From contig NZ_AP018694.1 of assembly GCF_009689585.1 (NCBI RefSeq), positions 5,447,501 to 5,511,500 of the forward strand: 64,000 nucleotides of DNA, read 5' to 3'. A program made the translations under genes and the position numbers. Origin of the DNA: Aquipluma nitroreducens. Lineage in GTDB: Bacteria; Bacteroidota; Bacteroidia; Bacteroidales; Prolixibacteraceae. This document shows, piece after piece, positions 15,511-24,944 of this stretch (the stretch's first letter is position 1; every line of letters begins with the position of its first letter). Below the pieces are notes generated by a model. That model did not search any database. It had not been told where the DNA came from and saw only the letters and a list, made by a program, of their open reading frames with translations.

Positions 15511-18405
15511 TTATGACATTCCGTTAATAAAAGTTTCTACAAAATTCAGAACTCTTTTTAAAATTCTATCGCCGAGTGTTTTTCGTTGCAATAAACTGGG
15601 CTTTACCCCTTCGATTAAATCTAAAATCTCGTCACGTAGCGGTTCCCTTTCAGCAAACAAATAATCTTCAATGAGTTTTTCTGTTTTGTCGGCTGATAAG
15701 TTTTCTTCTTCAACCAATTTGGCAAACGCTTTTTGTTGTTCTTCGCTCCAGAATTTTTCAAAGGCAGGAACAATTTCTTCAGTATCAGTTATCTCAGGGA
15801 GATTCTCTTGGATAAATTTTTCAATCAATTCACGTTTGCTCCTTAACGTCTTTTCTGTACTCAGCAAATTGAAAATCTCTTGTTCTACTTTGATGGTGTC
15901 TTTTTGTTTCTTCGACTTTAGTTTGATTAAAAGTTGAAGAATATAAGTAACATTGATTTCATCGCGGTGTATCAATTCCAATTCAAAATCAACATCGTCA
16001 AGTATAGAAACCTTTTCCTTTTGGTGGTCTGTTTTAACTTTCTGCCATAAATCCAAGTACTTACTTTGAAAATCATTAAAGAGTTTTTCATCAATTTGCA
16101 GATCTTCCCATTTGAAGTCTGCAAATGCAGCAAGAATATTTTTAATACGCAGCAAAGCTCTAAATGCCTGTATGAATTTTAATTCATCTTCTTCACTTTC
16201 TAAATCATTAACACTATCGGTTGTTGGTGTTATTTTTAAAAGCTCGTCAACCGCTTCATTGAATTTGACAGTATAATCTTCATACGGTTTCATGATGATT
16301 ACTTCAATAGCTTCTTTGTTGCTAAATAAAGTAATGGCTTCGTCAGTTCGATTTTTAAGGTTTCTAAACGTTACAATATTACCTTGCGATTTCTGTTCGT
16401 TTAAAATTCTGTTTGTTCTTGAATAGGCTTGTATTAAACCGTGATATTTCAGGTTTTTATCCAAATACATGGTGTTCAATGTTGGGCTGTCAAAACCTGT
16501 GAGGAACATATTTACCACCAATAGAATATCAACTTTCCGTTCCTTTACTTTTTTTGAAATATCGTTGTAGTAATTGTAAAAACTTTCACTGTCCTTGGTG
16601 CTGAATTTAGTGTCAAACAGTTTGTTGTAGTCCTCAATAAATTCATCCAATTTTTCACGACTATGGGCTTGCAAACCATATAATGCTTGAGGTTCTTCAA
16701 CTACAGAAACTTCTTCAGGTAAAAAACCGTTTGCATCGGCATCGTCTTCATTTGCTGCGTAACTAAAAATGGTAGCAATATTCAAATTGTGGCGACCTTC
16801 CTCTTTTTTCCGTTTAAAGAGGTCGTAATACTTAATTAGCGTTGGAATTCCACTTGTGCAAAACATAGCTGTAAATTCTTTGCTGTGAGTTTTCCGGTTG
16901 TGGTGAGCAATGATGTAATCCGCAATCTTCTCCAAACGGGTTTCATCTTCCATCAACTCTTTGGTGTCAATGTCTTCTACCTCAATGTCAATATTGGTTT
17001 CTCGACCATCTTTGTGTTTGTATCTGCCAACGTATTCAACTGAGAATTTCAAAACATTCTCATCTTTTATTGCATCAGTAATTACATATTTGTGCAAACA
17101 ATCTTCAAATAAATCTTTGGTCGTACGTTTACCAAGTTCATTTTTATTGGCATTGTCGGCAAAAATGGGTGTGCCTGTAAAACCGAACATCTGACAATTG
17201 TTGAAAAACTCTTTAATCCGTTTATGTGTTTCGCCAAACTGACTACGGTGACATTCGTCGAAAATGAATATGACCCGTTTGTCTTTCAGTTCAGCCATTT
17301 TCTTCTCGTATTTGAGTTTACTTATGGCTGTATTTAGCTTTTGAATGGTAGTTACAATTAGTTTTGAATTTTTGGCTTCACCTTTTTTGTCAACGTAAGT
17401 GCCAATAAACTGTTTTACCAGATTACTGGTGTTATCTGTTCCATCGATGCAGCCATCGCTGAAGCTATTGAATTCCCTTGTAGTTTGATAATCCAAATCT
17501 TTACGATCAACTACAAAAACAACTTTATCGACTTCGGGCATTCTCATTAATATTTGACTTGCTTTGAACGAAGTCAATGTTTTCCCCGAACCTGTAGTAT
17601 GCCAAATATAGCCGTTTTTGGTGCTGTTTTTTACCCTTTCGATTAATGCTTCTACGGCATAAAACTGGTAAGGCCGAAGAACCATCGGTATTTTATTTGC
17701 TTCGTTTAGTACAATGTATTGACAAATCATTTTGCTGATTTGACAAGGATCTAAAAAAGAAAAAGTAAAACCGTTTAATATATTAGTCAGGCGTTTGTTA
17801 TTTATATCGGTCCAATAAAAGGTTTGCTTGAAACTTTGGTTGCGGTTATTGGCGTAGTATTTAGTATTTACACCGTTGCTGATAATGAATATTTGAACGT
17901 ATTGATACAATGCCGAATTTGCACCAAACGAATGTCTGTGGTAACGGTTAATTTGGTTGAACGCTTCTTTCATTTCCAAACCACTTCGTTTTAGTTCAAT
18001 TTGAACCAAGGGCAACCCATTGATTAGAATGGTCACATCGTAGCGGTTTTTGTATTTACCCTCGATACTTACCTGACTGGTTACTTGAAATTGATTTTGA
18101 CACCAACCGTTATTGTCGGTTTTTAAATATTCGAAATAAAGATTATCGCCATTATCACGGATAATGTGCTGCTTTTGTCTTAGGGTTTTTGCTTTCTCGA
18201 AAACCGAACCTTTGCTTAAAATATTCAGTACCTTTTCAAATTCAGTTGTTGAAAATGTAATACCATTATGCTTTTCTAATTGTGTTTTCAGATTCAGAAT
18301 TAAATCTTTTTCGCTATTGATAAGTGCATATTCGTAACCCAACATTTTAAGTTGAATAACCAATTGTTCCTCTAATATGGCTTCAGATTGTTTACTCATT
18401 TTCAA
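15511..18405 (-). CDS. hsdR: Type I restriction enzyme R subunit (HsdR)
   Basis: 964 residues, normal for HsdR. The N-terminal nuclease domain shows the PD-(D/E)xK pattern in YDVTILINGLPLVQIELKRSG. The motor domain has Walker A HTTGSGKT, Walker B as a DECH box (IFIFDECHRSQFGE), motif III FGFTGTP and motif VI-type QAYSRTNRI. The protein cuts DNA after ATP-driven translocation when partnered with M and S subunits. Its start overlaps the end of the Abi_C gene by 14 bases, so the two are translated from one message together with hsdM::S. All are contained in one cassette between sites 7 and 8. No disruption is visible. Confidence 0.95.
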   Translation of the reverse strand: MKMSKQSEAILEEQLVIQLKMLGYEYALINSEKDLILNLKTQLEKHNGITFSTTEFEKVLNILSKGSVFEKAKTLRQKQHIIRDNGDNLYFEYLKTDNNGWCQNQFQVTSQVSIEGKYKNRYDVTILINGLPLVQIELKRSGLEMKEAFNQINRYHRHSFGANSALYQYVQIFIISNGVNTKYYANNRNQSFKQTFYWTDINNKRLTNILNGFTFSFLDPCQISKMICQYIVLNEANKIPMVLRPYQFYAVEALIERVKNSTKNGYIWHTTGSGKTLTSFKASQILMRMPEVDKVVFVVDRKDLDYQTTREFNSFSDGCIDGTDNTSNLVKQFIGTYVDKKGEAKNSKLIVTTIQKLNTAISKLKYEKKMAELKDKRVIFIFDECHRSQFGETHKRIKEFFNNCQMFGFTGTPIFADNANKNELGKRTTKDLFEDCLHKYVITDAIKDENVLKFSVEYVGRYKHKDGRETNIDIEVEDIDTKELMEDETRLEKIADYIIAHHNRKTHSKEFTAMFCTSGIPTLIKYYDLFKRKKEEGRHNLNIATIFSYAANEDDADANGFLPEEVSVVEEPQALYGLQAHSREKLDEFIEDYNKLFDTKFSTKDSESFYNYYNDISKKVKERKVDILLVVNMFLTGFDSPTLNTMYLDKNLKYHGLIQAYSRTNRILNEQKSQGNIVTFRNLKNRTDEAITLFSNKEAIEVIIMKPYEDYTVKFNEAVDELLKITPTTDSVNDLESEEDELKFIQAFRALLRIKNILAAFADFKWEDLQIDEKLFNDFQSKYLDLWQKVKTDHQKEKVSILDDVDFELELIHRDEINVTYILQLLIKLKSKKQKDTIKVEQEIFNLLSTEKTLRSKRELIEKFIQENLPEITDTEEIVPAFEKFWSEEQQKAFAKLVEEENLSADKTEKLIEDYLFAEREPLRDEILDLIEGVKPSLLQRKTLGDRILKRVLNFVETFINGMS

Positions 18406-19030
18406 TACTAGATTCTATCAAATCTAAATGATTCAATAATTCTTGTTTATAGGCTTCAATATCCTGGACGAACAAAGCTTTGCTGTAACTTAAATAACCA
18501 AAAGCATTTTCATTGTCTAATTTTTCGTTGAAATCTGGATTGTCTTCATATTCCAATTCTTTCGCAAGTACTACTTTTGAAAAACAATGTAAAATATAAT
18601 AAAGCATGTTGTCGGTAATATTCACTATGAGATTCGAAAACTGTGCATCGCTCATATATTCCTTCGGCGAAAGTTTTCCATGTGAAATGTCACCCCTTTT
18701 GTTCCGTACTTCACCAATCGAAACTATTAACTTGTTTACCTTATTTACAAAATCGACTTCAATATCTTCGTTAAAGTCACCTAGTTTGGTTACAGCTTGC
18801 CTGACCAAAGGGTGAAAATCCATTTTGTCAGCTACTACTGAATCGTAGCTGTTGTCGATTTGTTTCCAGATAAACTTTGATAAACCTTCCAACAAAGCTT
18901 TGCAACTTTCAATGGCAATATCAGGATTTAAATTAACGTTTTCCTCAATTTTCTCAATAATGGTATAGTAGTAATCAATATTGATATACCGGTTTTCTAA
19001 TTGGGTTAATATTTCTTTAGTCTGCCTCAT
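18392..19030 (-). CDS. Abi_C/HEPN-type abortive infection protein inside the R-M operon
   Basis: 212 residues. The C-terminal part carries the abortive-infection C-terminal pattern: an early IESCKALLEGLSKFIW helix, then FVNKVNKLIVSIGEVRNKRGDISHGK. The RGDISH piece fits the Rx4-6H motif of HEPN ribonucleases. Such proteins are thought to cleave RNA and halt growth during infection. It lies between hsdM::S (30-base gap) and hsdR (14-base overlap), so it is very likely co-transcribed and may act if restriction fails or is inhibited. Function is inferred from family and context. Confidence 0.8.
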   Translation of the reverse strand: MRQTKEILTQLENRYINIDYYYTIIEKIEENVNLNPDIAIESCKALLEGLSKFIWKQIDNSYDSVVADKMDFHPLVRQAVTKLGDFNEDIEVDFVNKVNKLIVSIGEVRNKRGDISHGKLSPKEYMSDAQFSNLIVNITDNMLYYILHCFSKVVLAKELEYEDNPDFNEKLDNENAFGYLSYSKALFVQDIEAYKQELLNHLDLIESSIENE

Positions 19031-19060
19031 ATCGTGACAATATTTTCTTCAAATACAATT

Positions 19061-21280
19061 TCATTTTAGGTTATTGGACATTTCAATTTCAATGTTGGCT
19101 ATCTTATTATCTATGAGATTTATGAAATTAGCAATCTCCACTTGTTCTTTATAAAAAGGAACTGGAAGGTCGATACTTGAAAAATTATCATAGAATAAAT
19201 AACTTCTGACCCCACCCTCTACAGACCTTAAAACTGCTTTATTGAAATCATTAGACTTTAAATAGACCATTAAATATTCATCGTTTATCTCATCAGTGGT
19301 TTTAAAGCATACATAAAGTGAACTTATTATAACGTTATTCAATTCTCCACTGTATCCAATAGAACCAACATTTATTCTTGCCGGATTATAAGCAAAGGTG
19401 TTTTTTGTAATGATTTTATACATACTTATATCGTAACCCCTATCATTACTGTCCATTCCTTCAAATTGCTCGGATTGCGGTAAAAAACCTTCTTTGTTAT
19501 TTATAGAATATATTGGATACTTCTTGCTTTTCTTATTTTTATTACCCGTTTTAAATGTGACTGCACCCAATTTCTTCATATCCCACTTTGGGAAGTCTTT
19601 CCCATTTTCATCTTTGAATCTAAGTTCTTGAGAAAGTAGCTTTTGGAGAATTCCTTGTTTATACAACTTTAGCAATGACAAATTATAACCATCAGGAAAT
19701 GGTACACCTAGTCTATTGCAAACACTTTTTAGCTTGACATCATTATCCAATGTGACTTTTTGAATATCATTCAAAATCGAACATAATTTCTTAATGTCAA
19801 TGTCTTTTTTAACTTCATAGGTATCCAAATATTTGGTAATATTCAGATTACAATTATTCTCAATAACTTCTTTCAGAGAGATTCTTTTGCTGTACTTTTC
19901 TAATTCTTTGCGTTGCCGATAAGTCTCAAGAATTTTATTGATGTGTTCTTCTGTCAGTATGTTTTGTGTTTTTACCTTTTCAAACTCATTGCTTGCATCT
20001 ATAAATAGAATATCTTCAGAACTTTCGCGACATTTTTTGTAAACCATAATAGCAGTAGGTATACTTGTTCCATAGAAGATATTGGAGGGTAAGCCAATTA
20101 CCGCGTCCAAGAAATTTTTATTTTCTATCAAATAGGCTCGAATATGTTGTTCCGCACCTCCTCGAAATAATGCACCATGTGGCAATACAATAGCCATCGT
20201 ACCATTCTCAGCTAAATGGTATATCATATGTTGCACAAAGGCAAAATCAGCTTTACTACTTGGAGCTAATTTTCCGTATTGGCTAAATCGGTCGTCGCTT
20301 GTGAATAATGGGTTTGCACTCCATTTTGCTGAAAAAGGAGGATTGGCCACAACGGCTTCAAATTGCATTTCAATATGCTGTGGACGTTCCAGTGTGTCTT
20401 CTTGCTTAATGTCGAATTTGCGATAATGCACACCATGCAAAATCATGTTCATTCGGGCAAGGTTGTAGGTTGTGCGGTTCATCTCTTGTCCGTAAAAGTT
20501 ATTTACTTCTTTTACTTCCTTTGCCACACGCAACAACAAAGAACCTGAACCACAAGTAGGGTCGTAAACTGATTTTAGTTTCTGTTTTCCCGTAGTTACT
20601 ATTTTGGCTAAGATTTTAGAGACTCCTTGCGGTGTGTAAAATTCTCCAGCTTTTTTACCTGCTCCACTGGCAAATTGTGCAATAAGGTATTCATATGCAT
20701 CGCCCAAAACGTCAAGTTCTGTACTTTCCAGTTTGAAATCAATTTTGTCAAGGTGCGCCAGCACCTTTGCAATAATTACATTCCTTGCTTCTGGGGTTTT
20801 GCCAAGTTTTGTACTGTTCAGGTCCATATCTTCAAAGAGGTTGTCAAAATCCTCTTCACTGTCTGTCCCCATTGTACTCAATTGGATATTAATCAGGATT
20901 TTTTGTAAGTCTTCGAGTATGAAATTTGTTTTGCTTTCGTCAAATAAATCTTCTTCGGTATTGTCTCCATTTCCACGTTTGGCAACCTCTGTAAATAATT
21001 CTTCTGGTTTAAGAAAATAGCCTAATTTTTCTAATGCTTCCTCTTTGATAGCTTCTATAAATTCTTTTGCTTCAGCCATTTTTGAGTTTATCTCACGAAA
21101 CTTGATTTTGTCTTGTTTCAAAATATCGTTTGCGAAAATCTCCATTTTCTCACTCAAATATTTGTAGAAAATAAATCCCAGAATGTAATCACGGAATTCG
21201 TCCGCATTCATCTTACCTCTCAGCGTGTTGGCTATATTCCAGAGTTGTTGTTCTAAAACTCGTTTTTGTTCTTCACTCAT
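19061..21280 (-). CDS. hsdM: Type I methyltransferase fused to a single-TRD specificity half (HsdM::half-HsdS)
   Basis: 739 residues, longer than a usual HsdM of about 500. The N-terminal region is a standard HsdM: LRGKMNADEFRDYILGFIFYKYLS, GEFYTPQGVSKIL, the SAM-binding motif DPTCGSGSLLLRVA and the catalytic NPPF motif of adenine methyltransferases. From about residue 540 the chain becomes HsdS-like: LYKQGILQKLLSQELRFKDE, GKDFPKWDMKKLG, then one target-recognition domain ending DLPVPFYKEQVEIANFINLI. A normal HsdS has two recognition domains; here there is one, so two M::S chains probably pair to read a symmetric split site. There is no separate hsdS in the cassette. First gene of cassette 7. 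Confidence 0.9.
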   Translation of the reverse strand: MSEEQKRVLEQQLWNIANTLRGKMNADEFRDYILGFIFYKYLSEKMEIFANDILKQDKIKFREINSKMAEAKEFIEAIKEEALEKLGYFLKPEELFTEVAKRGNGDNTEEDLFDESKTNFILEDLQKILINIQLSTMGTDSEEDFDNLFEDMDLNSTKLGKTPEARNVIIAKVLAHLDKIDFKLESTELDVLGDAYEYLIAQFASGAGKKAGEFYTPQGVSKILAKIVTTGKQKLKSVYDPTCGSGSLLLRVAKEVKEVNNFYGQEMNRTTYNLARMNMILHGVHYRKFDIKQEDTLERPQHIEMQFEAVVANPPFSAKWSANPLFTSDDRFSQYGKLAPSSKADFAFVQHMIYHLAENGTMAIVLPHGALFRGGAEQHIRAYLIENKNFLDAVIGLPSNIFYGTSIPTAIMVYKKCRESSEDILFIDASNEFEKVKTQNILTEEHINKILETYRQRKELEKYSKRISLKEVIENNCNLNITKYLDTYEVKKDIDIKKLCSILNDIQKVTLDNDVKLKSVCNRLGVPFPDGYNLSLLKLYKQGILQKLLSQELRFKDENGKDFPKWDMKKLGAVTFKTGNKNKKSKKYPIYSINNKEGFLPQSEQFEGMDSNDRGYDISMYKIITKNTFAYNPARINVGSIGYSGELNNVIISSLYVCFKTTDEINDEYLMVYLKSNDFNKAVLRSVEGGVRSYLFYDNFSSIDLPVPFYKEQVEIANFINLIDNKIANIEIEMSNNLK

Positions 21281-21347
21281 TTATCTAAATCTCGTTATTT
21301 TACATTAAGGTTCAAATGTAGCAAATTCGCACGGGTGTGAGGGCATG

Positions 21348-21411
21348 AAAACAGCTCTTTTGCAAACTTTGGTCGTGTGGTGGCTTGAGCGGTTTGCAAA
21401 TGTGCTGTTTT
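21348..21411. repeat. Second-type two-stem hairpin, right copy
   Basis: AAAACAGC (21348-21355) pairs with GCTGTTTT (21404-21411). TTGCAAA (21360-21366) pairs with TTTGCAA (21393-21399). The unpaired segments TCTT and ATGT are the same as in the left copy at 14268-14310. TGTGCG follows in both. It lies in the leader of cassette 7, 68 bases or more upstream of hsdM. A further small palindrome (GCGCCCAAAAGGCGC) follows near 21445. The 458 bases between hsdM and the next gene hold this element and site 8 and no gene. Confidence 0.55.
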
Positions 21412-21593
21412 GTGCGTGGGCTGATGATAGATGAGTACCCTAATGCGCCCAAAAGGCGCAATGCGCGTGGGGTAAAAAAATTAAAACCCCTTGCAGAGAG
21501 GTTTCCAAAAGCATTAATCCGGTCTGTATTTTTATTTTCAGTCATTGTCAAGTCAGCGATAAAGTGTCACAAAGCGGCGTTTGGCTTGCACCT

Positions 21594-21715
21594 AACGTAG
21601 GAAGCTACACGCAGGTGCGGATTGCGGGCGATTTCCTGTCAAGCCGAAAAGTTGCTTGAGCGGAAAGATGCCCACCGAAAACCACCGCTGCCGCACTTGA
21701 CGGGTAGCTGATGTT
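21594..21715 (-). repeat. attC-like site 8 (variant A)
   Basis: Boxes AAC 21594-21596 and GTT 21713-21715. Right flank GTTAGCGGT pairs with ACCGCTAAC at 22893-22901 (cassette 8). Confidence 0.9.
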
Positions 21716-21738
21716 AGCGGTTCGTGCTTCGTTTTCCG

Positions 21739-22818
21739 TCAAACTTTTTCCTTTAATTTATCGTAGCTCTCAGCAATTTTCAATAGTGTTTCCGAATGGT
21801 TGAAAATATCGTCCAATGACAATATTTCCTTTTTAATTTCCTTTTTCTGGTCGTCGAGAATTGCCAAATATTTTTTGCTGCCATTTAGATAAAGTCGACA
21901 AATTGTCTTGCGATTGTTGTCGTCCAATAAGATTGCAAAATATGATTGCGCGTCTCTGTGTGAAATCCTCGATACGCTTAGCTTTTGGCGTAAAATTGTT
22001 TTTACAATCATAAAACCTTCTAACTCGTCTTCGGTAGTAACAACTTTGCTCTCTTCAACTTTTGTCTGCTCTGCTTGAATTGCTTCTTGCTCTTTAGTCG
22101 CTTCGTCTTCTTTTGTCAATGCGGTCTTCAGCCGTTCCGTGATTAAGTCGCTGATGTGTTGTTGAACTGATCTTTTAGTCAAAATTGTGAATTGCTCTAA
22201 AACTTTGGCTGTTACAATACTTGGATAAACTTGACGTGCAAAATGTTTTACAAATTCTGGTGAAGGATTATTTATCTCTTGCTGAAAGAGCTGTTTTAAC
22301 TCATTTATAAATTTTAACTCACTCGCAGTGTTTACAATGCTTTCAGCGTCAAATATCGTTTTGTGAAACTTTTTTAGCTCTTCAATTTGGTTGTCTTTAA
22401 TCTCTGAAATATTAAACTCCAAAAATGGTTTTTCATCCATTTTGTTTGCATCGACCAAGTCGGAATAAAAACGGTAAGTAATTCCGTTGGTCAACAATCC
22501 AAATTTTGCTTTAGAAACATGAAAGTAACGTAAAAGCTGTCCATCGTGAATGCTTAAATTTTGCGCCCAGTGTTTGCACTCAATTAAGATTGTCGGAGCA
22601 CCATCTTTGAAAATGGCGTAATCGATTTTCTCTCCTTTTTTAAGGCCAATGTCGGAAATAAATTCCGGTACAACTTCGAGTGGATTAAATACATCATAAC
22701 CCAATGCTTGTAAAAAAGGCATAATGAAAGCGTTCTTTGTCGCTTCCTCTGTATGAATTTGGTCTTTAAGTTTTAAAACTCTGTCACCGATTTGTTTGAT
22801 TAAGTCTTTGAAGTCCAT
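21739..22818 (-). CDS. Cassette 8: HsdR N-terminal-type nuclease domain protein
   Basis: 359 residues. The N-terminal half matches the HSDR_N-type restriction endonuclease-like domain: TEEATKNAFIMPFLQALGYDVFNPLEVVPEF, then KIDYAIFKDGAPTILIECKHW, which holds the D and ExK residues of a PD-(D/E)xK site. A helical middle (Glu/Lys-rich, KEDEATKEQEAIQAEQTK) links to a C-terminal region (DELEGFMIVKTILRQKL and SYFAILLDDNNRKTICRLYLN) common in this family. These proteins are usually annotated as type I restriction-like but lack helicase motors; a DNA-cutting defence role is likely. It is a single-gene cassette with the start 80 bases inside the boundary. Confidence 0.8.
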   Translation of the reverse strand: MDFKDLIKQIGDRVLKLKDQIHTEEATKNAFIMPFLQALGYDVFNPLEVVPEFISDIGLKKGEKIDYAIFKDGAPTILIECKHWAQNLSIHDGQLLRYFHVSKAKFGLLTNGITYRFYSDLVDANKMDEKPFLEFNISEIKDNQIEELKKFHKTIFDAESIVNTASELKFINELKQLFQQEINNPSPEFVKHFARQVYPSIVTAKVLEQFTILTKRSVQQHISDLITERLKTALTKEDEATKEQEAIQAEQTKVEESKVVTTEDELEGFMIVKTILRQKLSVSRISHRDAQSYFAILLDDNNRKTICRLYLNGSKKYLAILDDQKKEIKKEILSLDDIFNHSETLLKIAESYDKLKEKV

Positions 22819-22898
22819 GGTTTTTTATTTTTTAGTTTATAATCGTTTCATTGTCAAAGTTGAGTTTCAAGTTGCGATGCCCCAATAGCATGACCGCT

Positions 22899-23020
22899 AA
22901 CGTAGGAAGCTACACGCAGGACGGGAGTTAACCGATGAATTTCCTACGAAGAACTGCCTTTTAAAATCCCAATTCCCAGTCAACGAAGCAGCGAGACCCG
23001 GCTTGCGGGTAGCTGATGTT
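22899..23020 (-). repeat. attC-like site 9 (variant D)
   Basis: Boxes AAC 22899-22901 and GTT 23018-23020. Identical by eye to sites 6 and 20, as expected if it travels with the ORF-less cassette to its right. Confidence 0.9.
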
Positions 23021-23517
23021 ATTGGCCGTATTTGGGTCACTGAAATTACGACTATTATTTTTGTTTATTATAATATTCTCAAAAGATTCATTGAGATTCA
23101 ACGAATTTTTGAAGTGTCTCAAAACTCTGTCAACAAAATTTCAACGGTTTCCCAAAATAAAGTCCGAAACTTCGGTTCGCGAATTCAATTCCTGTTTTGT
23201 CTGTCTCTCAATGAAAACGAGAAGAAGTCCAACCGAAAAACCTAAAAAATCGTTTAAAAAATTCTCAAAGAATTACGCTTTCTCAAAGCATGACTTTCTC
23301 AAAATGCAGGAATTTCTCAACTCCCGAAAACTTAAAAACCATTTTTAAAAATCTCTCAAAAGTTTCCGCTCGCTCAACCCAAAAATCTCTCAACGAGCAA
23401 TAATTTCTCAACTAAAATTCTGTCAAATTCCGAAAATTTCTCAGGCTCCAGGATTCACCATTTATGAAGAAAATTCAAAACCGAGTACATTTCATGTGGC
23501 GAAAAAATATGGCCTAT
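23021..23517 (-). other. Cassette 9: ORF-less cassette, second copy
   Basis: Same length and, as far as I can compare by eye, the same sequence as cassettes 6 and 20. The right-hand site (10) differs from those of the other copies (7 and 21). No gene is seen on the cassette strand. Confidence 0.6.
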
Positions 23518-23639
23518 AACGTAGGAAGCTACACGCAGGGGCGGATTGCGGGCGATTTCCTGTCAAGCCGAAAAGCAGCTTGAGCGGAAAGATACACCCC
23601 AAAAACCACTGCTGCCGCACTTGACGGGTAGCTGAAGTT
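23518..23639 (-). repeat. attC-like site 10 (variant A)
   Basis: Boxes AAC 23518-23520 and GTT 23637-23639. The stop codon of the HNH gene (TAA, 23638-23640) lies inside this box. Right flank GTTATAGGCC pairs with GGCCTATAAC at 24938-24947 (cassette 10). Confidence 0.9.
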
Positions 23640-24210
23640 ATAGGCCGTTTTTATTTGTTTCCATGTTTAATATCAATTCGTTAGGACTTGGAAAATTTAT
23701 TGGCAACAAGTCAATTTTAAACGGTAATTCCAAGTCCTTTAACTCCTCAATTTTCTTGTCTAAAAGTCCGTTCTCATTACAATAGCTGAAAGTCAGTTTC
23801 AAATAGCGTCTGATTATCATTAACGGTAAAAATTGTCCTCTAAAATTCATCCATTCCATTAAGTCCTTTTTCCCTTTTGAACTGTTGCAAGTTCTACAAG
23901 CGAAAATTAAATTTTCTGCATCGTCCTGTCCGCCAAACTTTTGAGGGAAAATATGATCTAAAGCTAACTTATCTGTCGAACCGCAATAGTTACAAATTTG
24001 ACCAGTCAGAAGCTTAATTTTCTCATCGTCAAAAATTGTCCGCATATTCATTGTCCCAGTTTTAAGTCCTTTGAATAATCTGGCTCTAATCATGTAGTTA
24101 AACGCTCCGTATTTCTCTTGTTTCTTGTCAACAGCTGTATGAGCCATTGCCAAATTCGAGTATGATGAGTAAATCAATTCTCTAACTGTCTCAATTTGTT
24201 GTTTTGCCAT
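23638..24210 (-). CDS. Cassette 10: HNH endonuclease
   Basis: 190 residues. The HNH core is clear: a zinc-type CNYCGS pair, LALDHIFPQKFGGQDDAENLIFACRTCNSSKGKKD, with DH as the first catalytic pair, N for the middle position and a second CxxC. The N-terminal 75 residues are helical and carry no known motif. It should be a metal-dependent DNA nuclease. It lies 7 bases after the DCL-family gene, so the two are one unit. Its TAA stop codon is formed by the TAAC box of attC-like site 10, so the site completes the reading frame. Confidence 0.85.
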   Translation of the reverse strand: MAKQQIETVRELIYSSYSNLAMAHTAVDKKQEKYGAFNYMIRARLFKGLKTGTMNMRTIFDDEKIKLLTGQICNYCGSTDKLALDHIFPQKFGGQDDAENLIFACRTCNSSKGKKDLMEWMNFRGQFLPLMIIRRYLKLTFSYCNENGLLDKKIEELKDLELPFKIDLLPINFPSPNELILNMETNKNGL

Positions 24211-24217
24211 TGTTTTT

Positions 24218-24916
24218 TTATATCGTCAAATCTTTTTTCTGTCTACTAATTCTCGCTTGAAAAGAACGTCCTAAATTCAGGCTTTTCTTTACGATCCGAA
24301 GATTGGCCTTGTCTTTATGGTATTCTCTAAATTTTTGTTTAAGGTCTTCGTCTGCAAGTTCGTCTGAACTACCGTCAACTTGGAAATACTCAATATTTTG
24401 AATGTCTATTTTGTAAACTTCTATAAATCTGTCAACAATAACTGAAAAAGTGTTAGGTTGTCTATGGTCAACGTTTATATCTTCATATTTCAAAAGTTCT
24501 CCTGTCTCTTGGCACTTTACCTGACCTTTCTTAGAAAATTTGTCAAAATATGCGAGTTTTACATTTCTTAAATCTTTTTGAATTGCTTGTCTACAAGCTT
24601 CGCAAAATTTCGTAAAGTCGGTTTTAGGAGCATTGATTCTTTTGGTGTAAGAAAAATACTCGGTCGAACCGTCTGTCCTAACTAATTCAAAAGATTTTGT
24701 ATCGTATTTTAATCTTGCAATCCTAACATTTTCAATGCCAACGCCTATTTTCTCAATTACATTTGGATGAGTTTCAAGTAAATCCAAGATGTCTTTTGTG
24801 TCGTCTTGGTTTAATTTATCACCAAAGTTGTATGAATTCAAAATAGTCTTAAAATGAGTTAAAGCGTCCTTTTTGGACGCAAATTCTTTATCTCCTATTT
24901 CGATTAATTTTCTCAA
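24218..24916 (-). CDS. Cassette 10: DCL family (DUF3223) protein
   Basis: 232 residues, starting MRKLIEIGDKEFASKKDALTHF as in DCL/DUF3223 proteins, with the following region KTILNSYNFGDKLNQDDTKDILDLLETHP. The C-terminal half contains CEACRQAIQK and INVDHRQPNTFSVIVDRF, an H-rich segment that looks like an additional HNH-like metal site. It is the first gene of cassette 10, with its start 28 bases from the boundary, and is followed at once by an HNH nuclease gene. A two-component nuclease defence unit is a reasonable inference and is not proven. Confidence 0.75.
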   Translation of the reverse strand: MRKLIEIGDKEFASKKDALTHFKTILNSYNFGDKLNQDDTKDILDLLETHPNVIEKIGVGIENVRIARLKYDTKSFELVRTDGSTEYFSYTKRINAPKTDFTKFCEACRQAIQKDLRNVKLAYFDKFSKKGQVKCQETGELLKYEDINVDHRQPNTFSVIVDRFIEVYKIDIQNIEYFQVDGSSDELADEDLKQKFREYHKDKANLRIVKKSLNLGRSFQARISRQKKDLTI

Positions 24917-24944
24917 TGTGTCGGTGTCCTTTTAAATGGCCTAT

